A stretch of DNA of 64,000 nucleotides from VRUE01 sp963816785 (GCA_963816785.1 CAWFLL010000004.1:1426001-1490000); one strand, 5' to 3'. Positions 17,489 to 26,408 are shown, numbered from the stretch's first letter. Made by a program: numbers and translations. The notes: generated by a model from the sequence alone, not told the origin.

Positions 17489-18472
17489 ATGGGCGAGTTC
17501 GACCTGCTGGCGCGCGTGCGAGAGCGACTGCCCCCGCCGGGCCCGCGGGTGCACGTCGGCAGCGGCGACGACGGCGCGGTGACCGTGCCCGGCGGGGCGA
17601 CGGTCACCTCCGTCGACGCGCTGATCGACGGCGTTCACTTCCGTCGGGGTCAGGCGAGCCTGGGGCAGATCGGCGCCAAGGCGCTCGCAGCCGCGCTCTC
17701 GGACCTGGCCGCGATGGGGGCAGAGCCGGGCGAGGCCTACGTCGTCCTCGGCGTCCCAACCGACCTCGATGAGGAGGGCTGCCTGGAGCTGCTCGACGGG
17801 CTCACCGAGTTGGCAGTGGACACCGGCACCAGCCTTGCCGGCGGCGACGTGACCAGGGCACCGAGCCTGACCCTGGCGATCACCGTCGTCGGCCACGCGC
17901 CCGGCCCAGAGCAGCTCGTCACGCGGTCCGGCGGCCGGCCCGGGGAGGTCCTGGTCGTGACCGGCGAGATCGGCGCCGCGGCGGCCGGCCTGCTCGCGCT
18001 CGAGCGGCCGGAGTCGACAGCCGGGCTCGGCGCCGAGGTGGCGGCGACCCTGCGGGCCCGCCAGCTCGAGCCGCGGCCCCGCCTCGACGCGGGGCGGGCG
18101 CTGGCGCGGAGCGGGGCGACGGCGATGATCGACCTCAGCGACGGGCTGGGCGGCGACGCGGTGCAACTGGCGAGGTCCAGCGGCGTCGGGGCCTCGATCG
18201 ACGCCTCGGCCCTCCCCGTGGCCCCGGGGGTGGCCGAGGTCGCGGTCGCGGCGGGACGGGAGCCGCTCGAGCTCGCGGTCTCGGGGGGCGAGGACTACGA
18301 GCTGTTGGCCGCCCTGCCGGCGGACGCAGTGGAGGCGGCGATCGCGGCTGTCGACACAGCTGCGGGGGTCGGGCTGACCCGGATCGGCGAGCTGGTCGCC
18401 GCTGAGGGGGTCGAGATCAGGCGGCCCGACGGGTCGCTACTGGAGTCGGTCGGGTTCGATCAACTCGCCTGA
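17489..18472 (+). CDS. thiL: Thiamine-monophosphate kinase
   Basis: 327 residues from the ATG reading MGEFDLLARV. It phosphorylates thiamine monophosphate to the diphosphate cofactor. Motifs: GSGDDGAV (metal/ATP site), VTSVDALIDGVHF, GAKALAAALSDLAAMGAEP, LAGGDVTRAP and MIDLSDGLGGDA, followed by VSGGEDYELL. These are in the standard order of the PurM/ThiL superfamily. A start 30 bases earlier is possible. The 3' end overlaps a small minus-strand gene. Confidence 0.92.
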   Translation: MGEFDLLARVRERLPPPGPRVHVGSGDDGAVTVPGGATVTSVDALIDGVHFRRGQASLGQIGAKALAAALSDLAAMGAEPGEAYVVLGVPTDLDEEGCLELLDGLTELAVDTGTSLAGGDVTRAPSLTLAITVVGHAPGPEQLVTRSGGRPGEVLVVTGEIGAAAAGLLALERPESTAGLGAEVAATLRARQLEPRPRLDAGRALARSGATAMIDLSDGLGGDAVQLARSSGVGASIDASALPVAPGVAEVAVAAGREPLELAVSGGEDYELLAALPADAVEAAIAAVDTAAGVGLTRIGELVAAEGVEIRRPDGSLLESVGFDQLA

Positions 18473-18596
18473 GCGGCTCACTCGCGGTGAGCAGCTCGCG
18501 CACGCCGCGGCGGCTCAACATCGCCTCTGCGACGAGCGCCGGGTCGGGCTTGTAGCGCCCGGCTTCGACCATGCTTTTCAACTGCTCGGTTGCCAT
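18417..18596 (-). CDS. Small FlgM-like protein
   Basis: 59 residues. An AGGAG lies six bases before the ATG, strong for this genome. The core QLKSMVEAGRYKPDPALVAE followed by AMLSRR closely resembles the C-terminal helix motif of FlgM-type anti-sigma factors (IxxGxYxxDPxxVAxxML). The protein is short and lacks the FlgM N-terminus, so the label is tentative. The last 56 bases are antisense to the end of thiL. No flagellar gene is in the window. Confidence 0.6.
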   Translation of the reverse strand: MATEQLKSMVEAGRYKPDPALVAEAMLSRRGVRELLTASEPLRRVDRTRPTPVATRRAA

Positions 18597-18694
18597 GTGG
18601 CTCCTATCGGCTCGATCATGCCAGATCATTAGTTCTTGGTAGTCGAACAATTGTCCAGTCGCCCCCGCATAGTGCGCGGATTACCCTGTTGTTC

Positions 18695-19390
18695 ATGCCC
18701 AACGGAACCGCTCGGATACTGCTGGTCGACGATGAGCAATCGGTTCAGACGCTGCTCAGCTACCCGCTGCGAAAGGACGGCTACCACGTCACCTCCGCAA
18801 TCGACGGGCAGGAGGCGCTCCAGCGCTTCAGCGAGGCCCGCTTCGACCTCGTGATCCTCGACCTGATGCTGCCCAAGCTCGACGGCGTCGAGGTCTGCCG
18901 CCAGCTCCGGCGCAACAGCCAGGTGCCGATCATCATGCTGACCGCGAAAGGGAGCGAGACCGACAAGGTGGCGGGGCTCGAGGTGGGCGCCGACGACTAC
19001 ATCACCAAGCCCTTCTCGATGCGTGAGTTCCGCAGCCGGGTGAAGGCGGCGCTGCGCCGCTCGAGGATGATCGGCGAGTTCCAGGAGGAGGGCTCGATCG
19101 AACACGAGGAGCTGACGATCGACTTCGGCCGGCGCATGGTCCTACTGCGCGGCGAGGAGGTCAGGGTGACCTACGTCGAGTTCGAGATCCTCAGCGCGCT
19201 CGCGCGCTCGCCCGGGCGGGTGCTGAGCCGCCAGACCCTGCTCGAGTGCGTCTGGGGCGATTCGGAGTACCGAGACCCGCGCACCGTCGACGTCCACATC
19301 CGCCACCTCCGTGAAAAGCTCGAGCAGAACCCCAAGGAGCCCGAGTTCCTGTTCACGGTCCGCGGCGTCGGCTACCGCTTCAGGGAATGA
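18695..19390 (+). CDS. OmpR/PhoB family response regulator
   Basis: 231 residues. The receiver domain (about 5-118) has acidic pocket DDEQ, phospho-acceptor Asp in VILDLMLPKLDG, the Thr in IIMLTAKGS and Lys in DYITKPFS. The C-terminal winged helix (about 135-230) has VRVTYVEFEILSAL, DPRTVDVHIRHLREKLE and VRGVGYRF. It is coupled to the kinase gene by an ATGA overlap. With the kinase and HtrA gene it forms an envelope-stress type module like mycobacterial mprA-mprB-pepD. Confidence 0.92.
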   Translation: MPNGTARILLVDDEQSVQTLLSYPLRKDGYHVTSAIDGQEALQRFSEARFDLVILDLMLPKLDGVEVCRQLRRNSQVPIIMLTAKGSETDKVAGLEVGADDYITKPFSMREFRSRVKAALRRSRMIGEFQEEGSIEHEELTIDFGRRMVLLRGEEVRVTYVEFEILSALARSPGRVLSRQTLLECVWGDSEYRDPRTVDVHIRHLREKLEQNPKEPEFLFTVRGVGYRFRE

Positions 19391-20445
19391 GACGGCTCCG
19401 GCTCACCCCGCTCGGCAGCATGATCACGACCGTCTCGCTGGCGCTCGCCATCGGCACGGCGGTCGTCATCTACGTCTACGTGGTCCACGTCACCGGCGAC
19501 TCCAGCGTGAAGGGGGAGATCACGATCGGGGCCCTGATCGCCCTGCTGCCGGCGCTCGCGATCGGGCTCTACTTCGCCCAGGTGGTGACGCAGCGGATCC
19601 GGAGGATCGAGGAGGCCGCGCGCAAGGTCGCCGAAGGAGATTTCGGGGCGCGGATCCCGGTCGAATCCTCGGGACAGCTGGGACAGCTGGCCCGGACCTT
19701 CAACGAAATGCAGCGCCGACTCGCCGAGCTCGACAACGCCCGCAAGCAGTTCATCGCCAACGCATCCCACGAGCTCCGGACCCCGATCTTCAGCCTCGGC
19801 GGCTTCGTCGAGCTGCTTGAGGAGGACGAGCCGACGCCCGAGGAGCGAGAGGAGTTCGTCCGCACGATGCGTCAGCAGATCGATCGGCTGACCAAGCTCA
19901 CGGCCGACCTGCTCAACCTCTCGCAGCTCGACGCCGGAGGAATCGTGATGGACGCCAGCAGCGTCGACCTCAGCGCCCTCGCCCGCAACGTCGCTCGCGA
20001 GTTCGGCCCGCGCGCAGACCTGAGGGGCTCGCGCCTGGAGCTGCGTACCCCGGACCATCAGGTGATGGCGACAGCCGACCCCGAACGGGTGCGCCAGATC
20101 GTCCGTATCCTCCTCGACAACGCCCTCATCCACACACCGGAGGGCGCAAGCGTGACCGTGACCGTCTACTCCGTCAACCGTCGAGCAGAGCTGACCGTCT
20201 CCGACGACGGAGCGGGAATCCCGCAGCGCGTCCAGGGCCGGATCTTCGAGCGCTTCTACACCGCCACGCCCTCGGGCGGTTCCGGCCTCGGCCTGGCGAT
20301 CGCGCGCGAGCTGGCCCAGCGGATGGACGGCCGGATCTCGATCACCTCGTCGAGGCGCTTCACGGCCTTCACCCTCGACCTCCCTCCGGCCCCCACCGAA
20401 GCGGCGCCGATCGTCGTCACCCAGCCCACCGGGGCCGGAGTGTGA
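19387..20445 (+). CDS. Sensor histidine kinase (HAMP, HisKA, HATPase)
   Basis: 352 residues. Two membrane helices (about 12-36 and 45-67) are separated by only about 8-10 residues, so there is almost no outside sensor domain. A HAMP linker (about 70-115) follows, then the H-box FIANASHELRTPI, N-box LDNALIHTP, and glycine boxes SDDGAGIP and GGSGLGLAIARE. It should phosphorylate the regulator encoded just upstream. Stimulus sensing is probably intramembrane or through a partner, perhaps the HtrA lipoprotein downstream; this last point is inference. Confidence 0.92.
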   Translation: MRRLRLTPLGSMITTVSLALAIGTAVVIYVYVVHVTGDSSVKGEITIGALIALLPALAIGLYFAQVVTQRIRRIEEAARKVAEGDFGARIPVESSGQLGQLARTFNEMQRRLAELDNARKQFIANASHELRTPIFSLGGFVELLEEDEPTPEEREEFVRTMRQQIDRLTKLTADLLNLSQLDAGGIVMDASSVDLSALARNVAREFGPRADLRGSRLELRTPDHQVMATADPERVRQIVRILLDNALIHTPEGASVTVTVYSVNRRAELTVSDDGAGIPQRVQGRIFERFYTATPSGGSGLGLAIARELAQRMDGRISITSSRRFTAFTLDLPPAPTEAAPIVVTQPTGAGV

Positions 20446-21584
20446 GCGTCGCAGCGGCGCGAGTCGCGCTCGCTGCCGCGCTGCTGCTCCTGGCGTTCGC
20501 CGGCTGCGGCGGCGGCGGCGGCGACGGCTCGGCGTCCTCCTCGGGGGGGAAGACGACGACCCAGGTCGTGGTGCAGACGAGCGCGCCCGGGTTCGATGCC
20601 GCGGCGGTCTACCGCAAGGCCTCGCCCGGGGTGGTCACGATCCGTTCGATCTCCGAAGCCGGCGGCGCCGAAGGCTCGGGCTTCGTCCTCGACGAGGACG
20701 GCAGGATCGTCACCAACGCCCACGTGGTGACCGATGACTCCAGCGGCGAACGGCGGGAGGCCGACGCGGTCTTCGTCGAGTTCCCAGATCGCAACGTGGT
20801 GCCGGCCAAGATCGTCGGCGTCGACCCGTTCGCCGACGTCGCGCTGCTCGAAGTCGATCCGAACGGCTTCGACCTGCACCCACTCAGGCTCGGCAATGAC
20901 CAGAAGCTCGTCGTCGGACAGCCGGTGGCGGCGATCGGGAGTCCCTTCGGGGAGCAGCAGTCGCTGTCGGTGGGAATCGTCTCGGCGACCGATCGCTCGG
21001 TACGGTCGCTGACCGAGTTCCAGATCGAGGGCGCGATCCAGACCGACGCCTCGATCAACCCGGGCAACTCAGGGGGCCCGCTGCTCGATGCCAATGCCCG
21101 GGTGATCGGCATCAACCAGCAGATCGAGACCAACTCAGGGGCCAACGACGGGGTCGGCTTTGCCGTCCCGATCTCGGCCGTGCAGCGGTCGATCTCCCAG
21201 CTCGAGCAGGACGGCACCGCCGAGTACGCCTACATCGGAGTCTCGACGCAGGCCCTCTACCCCCAGCTCGCCGACAGGCTCGGCCTCGACACGGACTTCG
21301 GCGGGCTGCTCGCCGAAGTGGTCGCCGGTGGGCCGGCCGACGAAGCGGGCCTGCAGGGCAGCGACGAGAAGGTGCGCTTCCAGGGAATCCCGTACCGGAC
21401 GGGGGGCGACGTGATCCTCTCCATCGACGGCCACGACGTGATCCGCCCGGACGATCTCGCCAGGTACATCTCCGCCTTCAAGCCCGGGACCGAGGTGACG
21501 CTCGGAGTGCTGCACGAGGACGGCGATACCGAGCAGGTGAAGGTCACCCTGGGCACGCGGCCGGAGGGCAACCCGGGCGGCTGA
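20442..21584 (+). CDS. HtrA/DegP-type serine protease lipoprotein with PDZ domain
   Basis: 380 residues from a GTG overlapping the kinase stop. The N-terminus is a lipoprotein signal: hydrophobic ALLLLAFAGCGGGGG with lipobox LAFAGC. The trypsin-like domain (about 40-250) has catalytic His in TNAHVVT, Asp in FADVALLE and Ser in NPGNSGGPL. One PDZ domain (about 270-375) follows, with GGPADEAGLQG and GGDVILSIDGHDV. It should degrade or sense misfolded proteins at the outer face of the membrane, in a module with the two-component system. Confidence 0.92.
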   Translation: MSVAAARVALAAALLLLAFAGCGGGGGDGSASSSGGKTTTQVVVQTSAPGFDAAAVYRKASPGVVTIRSISEAGGAEGSGFVLDEDGRIVTNAHVVTDDSSGERREADAVFVEFPDRNVVPAKIVGVDPFADVALLEVDPNGFDLHPLRLGNDQKLVVGQPVAAIGSPFGEQQSLSVGIVSATDRSVRSLTEFQIEGAIQTDASINPGNSGGPLLDANARVIGINQQIETNSGANDGVGFAVPISAVQRSISQLEQDGTAEYAYIGVSTQALYPQLADRLGLDTDFGGLLAEVVAGGPADEAGLQGSDEKVRFQGIPYRTGGDVILSIDGHDVIRPDDLARYISAFKPGTEVTLGVLHEDGDTEQVKVTLGTRPEGNPGG

Positions 21585-21633
21585 GGGGACCCAGCCCGCT
21601 GCTCGATCCCCACTGCGTGTAGAACTCCGCCGC

Positions 21634-22872
21634 ATGCTTCAGGAAGTCACGCTCGGCAACAAGTCCCTCGCCGACTACACACACATCGCCGGCAAGGAGC
21701 TGAGCGATCAGATCCGTGCGCTCGCCGAGCCGCTCCAGGGCCATCGCGTCCTCCACGTCAGCGCCACCGCCTTCGGCGGCGGCGTCTCGGAGATCCTCTA
21801 CACGATCGTCCCGCTGATGCGCGACGCCGGTCTCGACGCGCACTGGCACGTGATCTTCGGCAAGGAAGAGTTCTTCAACGCGACAAAGCTCCTGCACAAC
21901 TCGCTGCAGGGCGCGGAGGAAACGTTGAGCGACGAGCAGTGGGACCTCTTCAACGAAATCAACGCGATGAACGCGGCGGGCCTGGAAGGGGAGTGGGACA
22001 CGATCGTCGTCCACGACCCACAGCCGATCGGGCTCCGGCGCGGGGCCGCGGAGAAGAGCCGCAACTGGATCTGGCGCTGCCACATCGACCTCTCCGAGCC
22101 CAATCCCGCGCCGATCGCCCGCCTGCAACCGCTGATCGAGGAGTACGACGCGACGGTCTGGCACCTTCCCGACTACGTCCCGGACGGCATCGACGGCCAC
22201 AACGGCATCCGCATCATCCCACCGGCGATCGACCCGCTCTCGCCGAAGAACATGGCCTTCTCGCCCGATGACGCAGCCTTCGTCTCCAACCAGTTCGGGA
22301 TCGACGTCGACCGGCCGCTGATCACCCAGGTCTCCCGCTTCGACCCATGGAAGGACCCGATCGGCGTAATCGACGCCTACCGGTCGGTGACCGAGGAGCT
22401 GCCGGACGTGCAGCTGGCCCTGGTCGGCTCGATGGCCACCGACGACCCGGAGGGCTGGGAGTTCTTCCAGCACACATTCGAGTACGCCGACGGCGACCCG
22501 GACATCAAGATCCTCAACAACCTCAACAACGTCGGCGCGATCGAGGTCAACGCCTTCCAGTCGCAGTCGGACGTGGTCCTGCAGAAGTCGATCCGCGAGG
22601 GGTTCGGGCTGACCGTCACCGAGGCGCTCTGGAAGGGACGCCCGACCGTGGCCGGGAACGTCGGCGGGATCCCGCTCCAGATCGAGGACGGTATGAGCGG
22701 CTTCCTCGTCGACTCAGCCGAGGAATGCGCCACCCGCTGCGTCGAGATCCTCCGCGACCCCGAGCTGGGCAAGCGCCTCGGCAAAGCCGGCAAGGAACGC
22801 GCCCGGCAGCGGTTCCTCTCCCCCCGCCTGCTTCGCGACTGGCTCGAGCTTTTCAACGAACTGGACACTTAG
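21634..22872 (+). CDS. TreT-like trehalose synthase, GT4 glycosyltransferase
   Basis: 412 residues, two Rossmann domains. FGGGVSEILYTIVPLM near residue 48, VVHDPQPIGL, RCHIDLSEPN, VSRFDPWKDPIGV and the GT4 nucleotide-sugar motif (KSIREGFGLTVTEALWKGRP) match the trehalose glycosyltransferring synthase family, which joins a nucleoside-diphosphate glucose with glucose. It is followed after 29 bases by otsA-like gene, so the two trehalose routes sit together. The precise substrate needs testing because GT4 specificity is hard to read. Confidence 0.8.
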   Translation: MLQEVTLGNKSLADYTHIAGKELSDQIRALAEPLQGHRVLHVSATAFGGGVSEILYTIVPLMRDAGLDAHWHVIFGKEEFFNATKLLHNSLQGAEETLSDEQWDLFNEINAMNAAGLEGEWDTIVVHDPQPIGLRRGAAEKSRNWIWRCHIDLSEPNPAPIARLQPLIEEYDATVWHLPDYVPDGIDGHNGIRIIPPAIDPLSPKNMAFSPDDAAFVSNQFGIDVDRPLITQVSRFDPWKDPIGVIDAYRSVTEELPDVQLALVGSMATDDPEGWEFFQHTFEYADGDPDIKILNNLNNVGAIEVNAFQSQSDVVLQKSIREGFGLTVTEALWKGRPTVAGNVGGIPLQIEDGMSGFLVDSAEECATRCVEILRDPELGKRLGKAGKERARQRFLSPRLLRDWLELFNELDT

Positions 22873-22901
22873 CCTCAGGCCCGCCGGGGTAGGCTGATCG
22901 G

Positions 22902-24365
22902 GTGGAAGACCGCGATCCCCTGATCATCGTTTCGAACCGCGGTCCCGCCCAGTTCGACCGGGACGACGCCGGCGAGCGGGTGGTGAGCCGGGGCGGCGGC
23001 GGCCTGGTGACAGCGCTTTCCGGCCTCGTCTCCCATCGTGACGCGCTCTGGATCGCGTCGGCGATGACCGACGAGGACATCGCGGTCTCGGAGGAGCGGG
23101 GCGGGCCGGTCGAGCTCTCGATCGACGGGATCGACTACCGGGTGCTGCTGGTCGGCAGCGACGCCGAGGCCTACGACGGCTTCTACAACGTGATCGCCAA
23201 CCCGCTCCTGTGGTTCATCCAGCACTACCTCTGGGACCTCTCCAACGCCCCCGACGTCCGCCAGGAGGAGCTCGACGCCTGGGACTTCGGCTATCAGGCG
23301 GTGAACAGGGACATCGCCAGGGCGGTGCTGGGGCAGATCGAGGCGAGGGAACGGCCGCTGGTGATGCTCCACGACTACCACCTCTACACGGCTCCCGGGA
23401 TGATCCGCGCCGAGCGCCCGGACGCCTTCCTCCACCACTTCGTGCACATCCCCTGGTCGCAGCCGGACAGCTGGCGCATTCTGCCGGGCCGGATCCGGGA
23501 GGCGATCTTCCGCGGGATGCTGGCCAACGACATCATCGGGTTCCACACCCACTCCTACTGCATCAACTTCCTGCGCTGCTGCGACGAGCTGCTCGAGGTC
23601 GACGTTGACTACGAGGCCAGCCTGGTGCGCCACGGCGGCGGGCAGACCCTGTGCCGCGCCTACCCGCTTTCGATCGACGCCGAGCGCCTGCGGCGGGCGG
23701 CCGAGTCGCCCGAGGTGATGGCCGCCGAGCGCGAGGTCCTGGAGCGCCGCCGTGAGCACCTGATCATCCGGGTCGACCGCGCCGACCTCTCGAAGAATGT
23801 GCTGCGCGGCTTCACCGCCTTCGACACCTTTCTCCAGCAGCATCCGGAGTTCCGCGAGAAGGTCACCTTCATCGCCCACCTGCAGCCCTCCCGGCAGGAC
23901 GTGCCCGAGTATGCGGAGTACCTCGAACGGATCGAGGCGCTGGTCGCCGTCGTCAACCACCGCCACGGCACCACCGACTGGATGCCGATCGACCTGAAGA
24001 TCTACGAGAACTTCCCGGAGGCGGTGGCCCGCTACAAGCACTTCGACCTGCTGATGGTCAACTCGATCTTCGACGGGATGAACCTGGTCGCCAAGGAGGC
24101 GCCGGCCGTGAACACGCGCGACGGCGTCCTGATGCTCTCCGAGAACACCGGCTCGCACGAGGAGTTGGCCGATTGCGCGCTCTCGGTCAACCCGTTCGAC
24201 ATCCAGGAGCAGGCCGACGTGATCTACCGGGCGCTGACGATGGACCCAGAGGAGCGCCGGGTCCGCGCCCAGCATCTGAAGGAGATCATCTACGCGCGGA
24301 ACCCGGGGGACTGGGTCGACGCCCAACTGCACGACATCGCGGAGCTTCGCGAGGCGGTCGCCTAG
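22902..24365 (+). CDS. otsA: Trehalose-6-phosphate synthase (GT20)
   Basis: 487 residues from a GTG start. Family motifs: IIVSNRGP at the N-terminus, GGGGLVTALSGL, DYHLYTAPGMIR, HIPWSQPDSWRILP, IGFHTHSY, VDRADLSKN and GMNLVAKEAPA. It would make trehalose 6-phosphate from UDP-glucose and glucose 6-phosphate. The usual HxPFP of the family appears here as HIPW, seen in divergent GT20 proteins, so another acceptor is possible. No otsB phosphatase lies next to it. Confidence 0.82.
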   Translation: MEDRDPLIIVSNRGPAQFDRDDAGERVVSRGGGGLVTALSGLVSHRDALWIASAMTDEDIAVSEERGGPVELSIDGIDYRVLLVGSDAEAYDGFYNVIANPLLWFIQHYLWDLSNAPDVRQEELDAWDFGYQAVNRDIARAVLGQIEARERPLVMLHDYHLYTAPGMIRAERPDAFLHHFVHIPWSQPDSWRILPGRIREAIFRGMLANDIIGFHTHSYCINFLRCCDELLEVDVDYEASLVRHGGGQTLCRAYPLSIDAERLRRAAESPEVMAAEREVLERRREHLIIRVDRADLSKNVLRGFTAFDTFLQQHPEFREKVTFIAHLQPSRQDVPEYAEYLERIEALVAVVNHRHGTTDWMPIDLKIYENFPEAVARYKHFDLLMVNSIFDGMNLVAKEAPAVNTRDGVLMLSENTGSHEELADCALSVNPFDIQEQADVIYRALTMDPEERRVRAQHLKEIIYARNPGDWVDAQLHDIAELREAVA

Positions 24366-24404
24366 GAGTGGGGCGAAGGTCCGCGGATGATTGCTTGAAA
24401 GCTC

Positions 24405-24926
24405 GTGAGAGCGCTCAGGGTTCGATGGTCGGCGGCGGCGAAAGTGGCTGCCGCAATCGTCGCTGCGCTTGCGGCCGTGCAGCTCCTCCCCGACCTGCTG
24501 AAGCCGCCCGAGCCGCCACCTCTTCCACCCGACGTCGGGCTCGTCGGAGTCCGCGCCTCGGCTCCTTCGCCGGCTTCGCGAGCCACGGGGCGGCATCGAC
24601 GCGAGCCGGTTGGAGATCGGCAGCTCGGGCGGGCGGCGCCGGGGCGCGGGGTGCGGCGTAGCGCGAAGTCTGCTGAGGGCAACGCTTCGACACACCCGCG
24701 GCTGGGACCCTCCGCCCGGAGCAGAGCGAAGCGCAAGCCCGGGCCCCCGCCCCGGCGACAGGACCCGTCCGTCCGAGGCCAGGACCCGCCCGGAATTCCG
24801 CCTGTACCCGAATCGATGGACCCCCCGCCCGCGGCACCCGCGCCTGTGGCGGAACCCGCGCCGGAAGCGCCCCCGGCTTCTCCCCCACCGCCCGACGACG
24901 GGTCGATGGAGTTCGCCCCTCGGTAG
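24405..24926 (+). CDS. Proline-rich membrane-anchored protein upstream of rpsF
   Basis: 173 residues from GTG. A single N-terminal membrane helix (about 9-32, KVAAAIVAALAAVQLLPDLL) is followed by a proline-rich start, then a low-complexity Arg/Pro/Ala tail. The helix plus LKPPEPPPLPPDVGL is convincing; the middle is not, and alternative frames through it are open. It could be a small anchored linker protein. It is only 20 bases from rpsF. Function unknown. Confidence 0.5.
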   Translation: MRALRVRWSAAAKVAAAIVAALAAVQLLPDLLKPPEPPPLPPDVGLVGVRASAPSPASRATGRHRREPVGDRQLGRAAPGRGVRRSAKSAEGNASTHPRLGPSARSRAKRKPGPPPRRQDPSVRGQDPPGIPPVPESMDPPPAAPAPVAEPAPEAPPASPPPPDDGSMEFAPR

Positions 24927-24945
24927 CTATAGTGCGTCGCCGCTT

Positions 24946-25504
24946 TTGGCAGCCTCACGCGAATATGAGCTGGTTCTGATGCTGGATGCGGGGCAGGACG
25001 CCCCGGCCCGCGACGCGCTCGCGCAGCGGGCGCGAGGGCAGATCGAGGCCGGTGGGACGCTGAAACAGGAGAACAACTGGGGTTTGCGCAAGCTGGCCTA
25101 CGAGATCTCCCAGCGCAACGAGGCCGACTACCGCTGGTTCCAGTTCGAGGCGCCCGCGGAGCTGTTGGAGCAGCTAGACCACAGCCTCAAGATCACCGAC
25201 GGCGTCCTTCGCTTCCGGATCTTCAAGGTCGACCCCGACGCCCCGGTGATGGTCCCGCCCGCAACCGCGGCTCCGGGCCCAGACAGCTCACGCGAGCGCC
25301 CGCCCGGGCCCCGTCGAGCCGCCCCCGCCCCCGAGCCTGAGTCGGCGCCCGAGCCCGCCCCCGAGGCGGAGGAGGAGCCCGCAGAGGAGGCGCCGGAGCC
25401 CAGCGAAGGGACGCCGGAGCCGGGGGGCGGCGCCCGCCGAGGAGGCGCCGGAGCCCGCCGAGGCCGAGCCCTCTCCCGAGGCCGCGGCCGAGAACGGCGA
25501 GTGA
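24946..25504 (+). CDS. rpsF: 30S ribosomal protein S6 with long acidic tail (one frameshift)
   Basis: The S6 core (about residues 1-95) starts at a TTG with YELVLMLDAG, then NNWGLRKLAYEI and LKITDGVLRFRI. It binds S18 in the small subunit. After the core, a Pro/Glu/Ala-rich acidic tail of about 80-90 residues follows. The frame breaks in a G6 run at 25422-25427; restoring it continues the acidic repeats to a TGA at 25502-25504. There is no ATG or GTG near the N-terminus in this frame. rpsR and ssb follow in the usual order. Confidence 0.88.
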
Positions 25505-25597
25505 CGAGCACCGCGCTCTTTGCGGCGAATCCCGGTCCCGCGGGGGAGAGTGGCCGCCGCCGCCCCTCTTAGACTGGGTACCCAGACAAGCTAATCC

Positions 25598-25603
25598 GGA
25601 GGA
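25598..25603 (+). promoter_or_regulatory. Shine-Dalgarno GGAGGA deciding the ssb start
   Basis: GGAGGA touches a GTG at 25604 but lies about 9-10 bases before the in-frame GTG at 25613. Spacing therefore favours 25613 as the ssb start. Confidence 0.7.
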
Positions 25604-25612
25604 GTGAGTGCT

Positions 25613-26083
25613 GTGGCAGCTTCGAACATCAACGTCGTGGTCATCACGGGGAATCTGACCAAGGACCCTGAGCTGCGCAGCACCCCGGGCGGCACCTCGG
25701 TCTGCAAGCTGCGGGTGGCGGTCAACAGCCGCCGCAAGGACGGTCAGACCGGTGAGTGGGTCGACAAGCCCAACTACTTCGACGTGACCGTATGGGGGGC
25801 ACAGGGCGAGAACTGCGCCAACTACCTCTCGAAGGGCCGGCCGGTCGCGGTGGAAGGGAGGCTCGACTGGCGCGAGTGGGAGGCGAAAGAGGGCGGCGGC
25901 AAACGCCAGTCCGTCGAAATCATCGCCAACTCGGTCCAGTTCCTCGGCTCGCGCGACGGCTCGGGGGGCGGCAATGGCAACGGCTTCACGCCCAGCAGCG
26001 ACGTGCCGGCCGACACCTCGGACTACGAGGGCGCCCCGGCCAGTGGCGGCGGCGGGGCCGCCGATGACGACATCCCGTTCTGA
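25613..26083 (+). CDS. ssb: Single-stranded DNA-binding protein
   Basis: 156 residues. The OB fold covers about 1-110: INVVVITGNLTKDPELR, VNSRRKDGQTGEW, NYFDVTVWGAQGENCANYL and VEGRLDWREWE. A glycine-rich linker leads to the acidic C-terminal tip DDDIPF that binds replication partners. It lies between rpsF and rpsR, as in most bacteria. Confidence 0.95.
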   Translation: MAASNINVVVITGNLTKDPELRSTPGGTSVCKLRVAVNSRRKDGQTGEWVDKPNYFDVTVWGAQGENCANYLSKGRPVAVEGRLDWREWEAKEGGGKRQSVEIIANSVQFLGSRDGSGGGNGNGFTPSSDVPADTSDYEGAPASGGGGAADDDIPF

Positions 26084-26138
26084 TCGCCGCGCTCTGATCA
26101 CGATCACATCTGCAGGTCTGTAGCATCCCGGGCCGCAA

Positions 26139-26408
26139 ATGGCTCGTATGAGAGAGACAGGACAGGCTGGGCCGCGGCGCGGTGGGCGGCGCGGTGCGGA
26201 TCGCATGCGTCCCCGCAAATACACGCGGATCAACTCCGAGGCGGTCGACTACAAGGACCTCAACCTGCTGCGCCGCTTCCTCTCCGACAAGGGGAAGACC
26301 CGGGGCCGGCGAGTGACCGGCCTCTCCCGCAAGCACCAGCGCCAGCTCTCGGTTGCCGTCAAGCGGGCCCGCGAGATCGCGCTCCTGCCCTACGTCGGAG
26401 AGCGCTGA
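26139..26408 (+). CDS. rpsR: 30S ribosomal protein S18
   Basis: 89 residues. KYTRINSEAVDYKDLNLLRR is the family signature, followed by FLSDKGKTRGRRVTGLSRKHQRQL and the C-terminal IALLPYV. A basic N-terminal extension rich in Gly and Arg precedes it. It pairs with S6 in the small subunit. The stop is four bases before rplI. Confidence 0.95.
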   Translation: MARMRETGQAGPRRGGRRGADRMRPRKYTRINSEAVDYKDLNLLRRFLSDKGKTRGRRVTGLSRKHQRQLSVAVKRAREIALLPYVGER

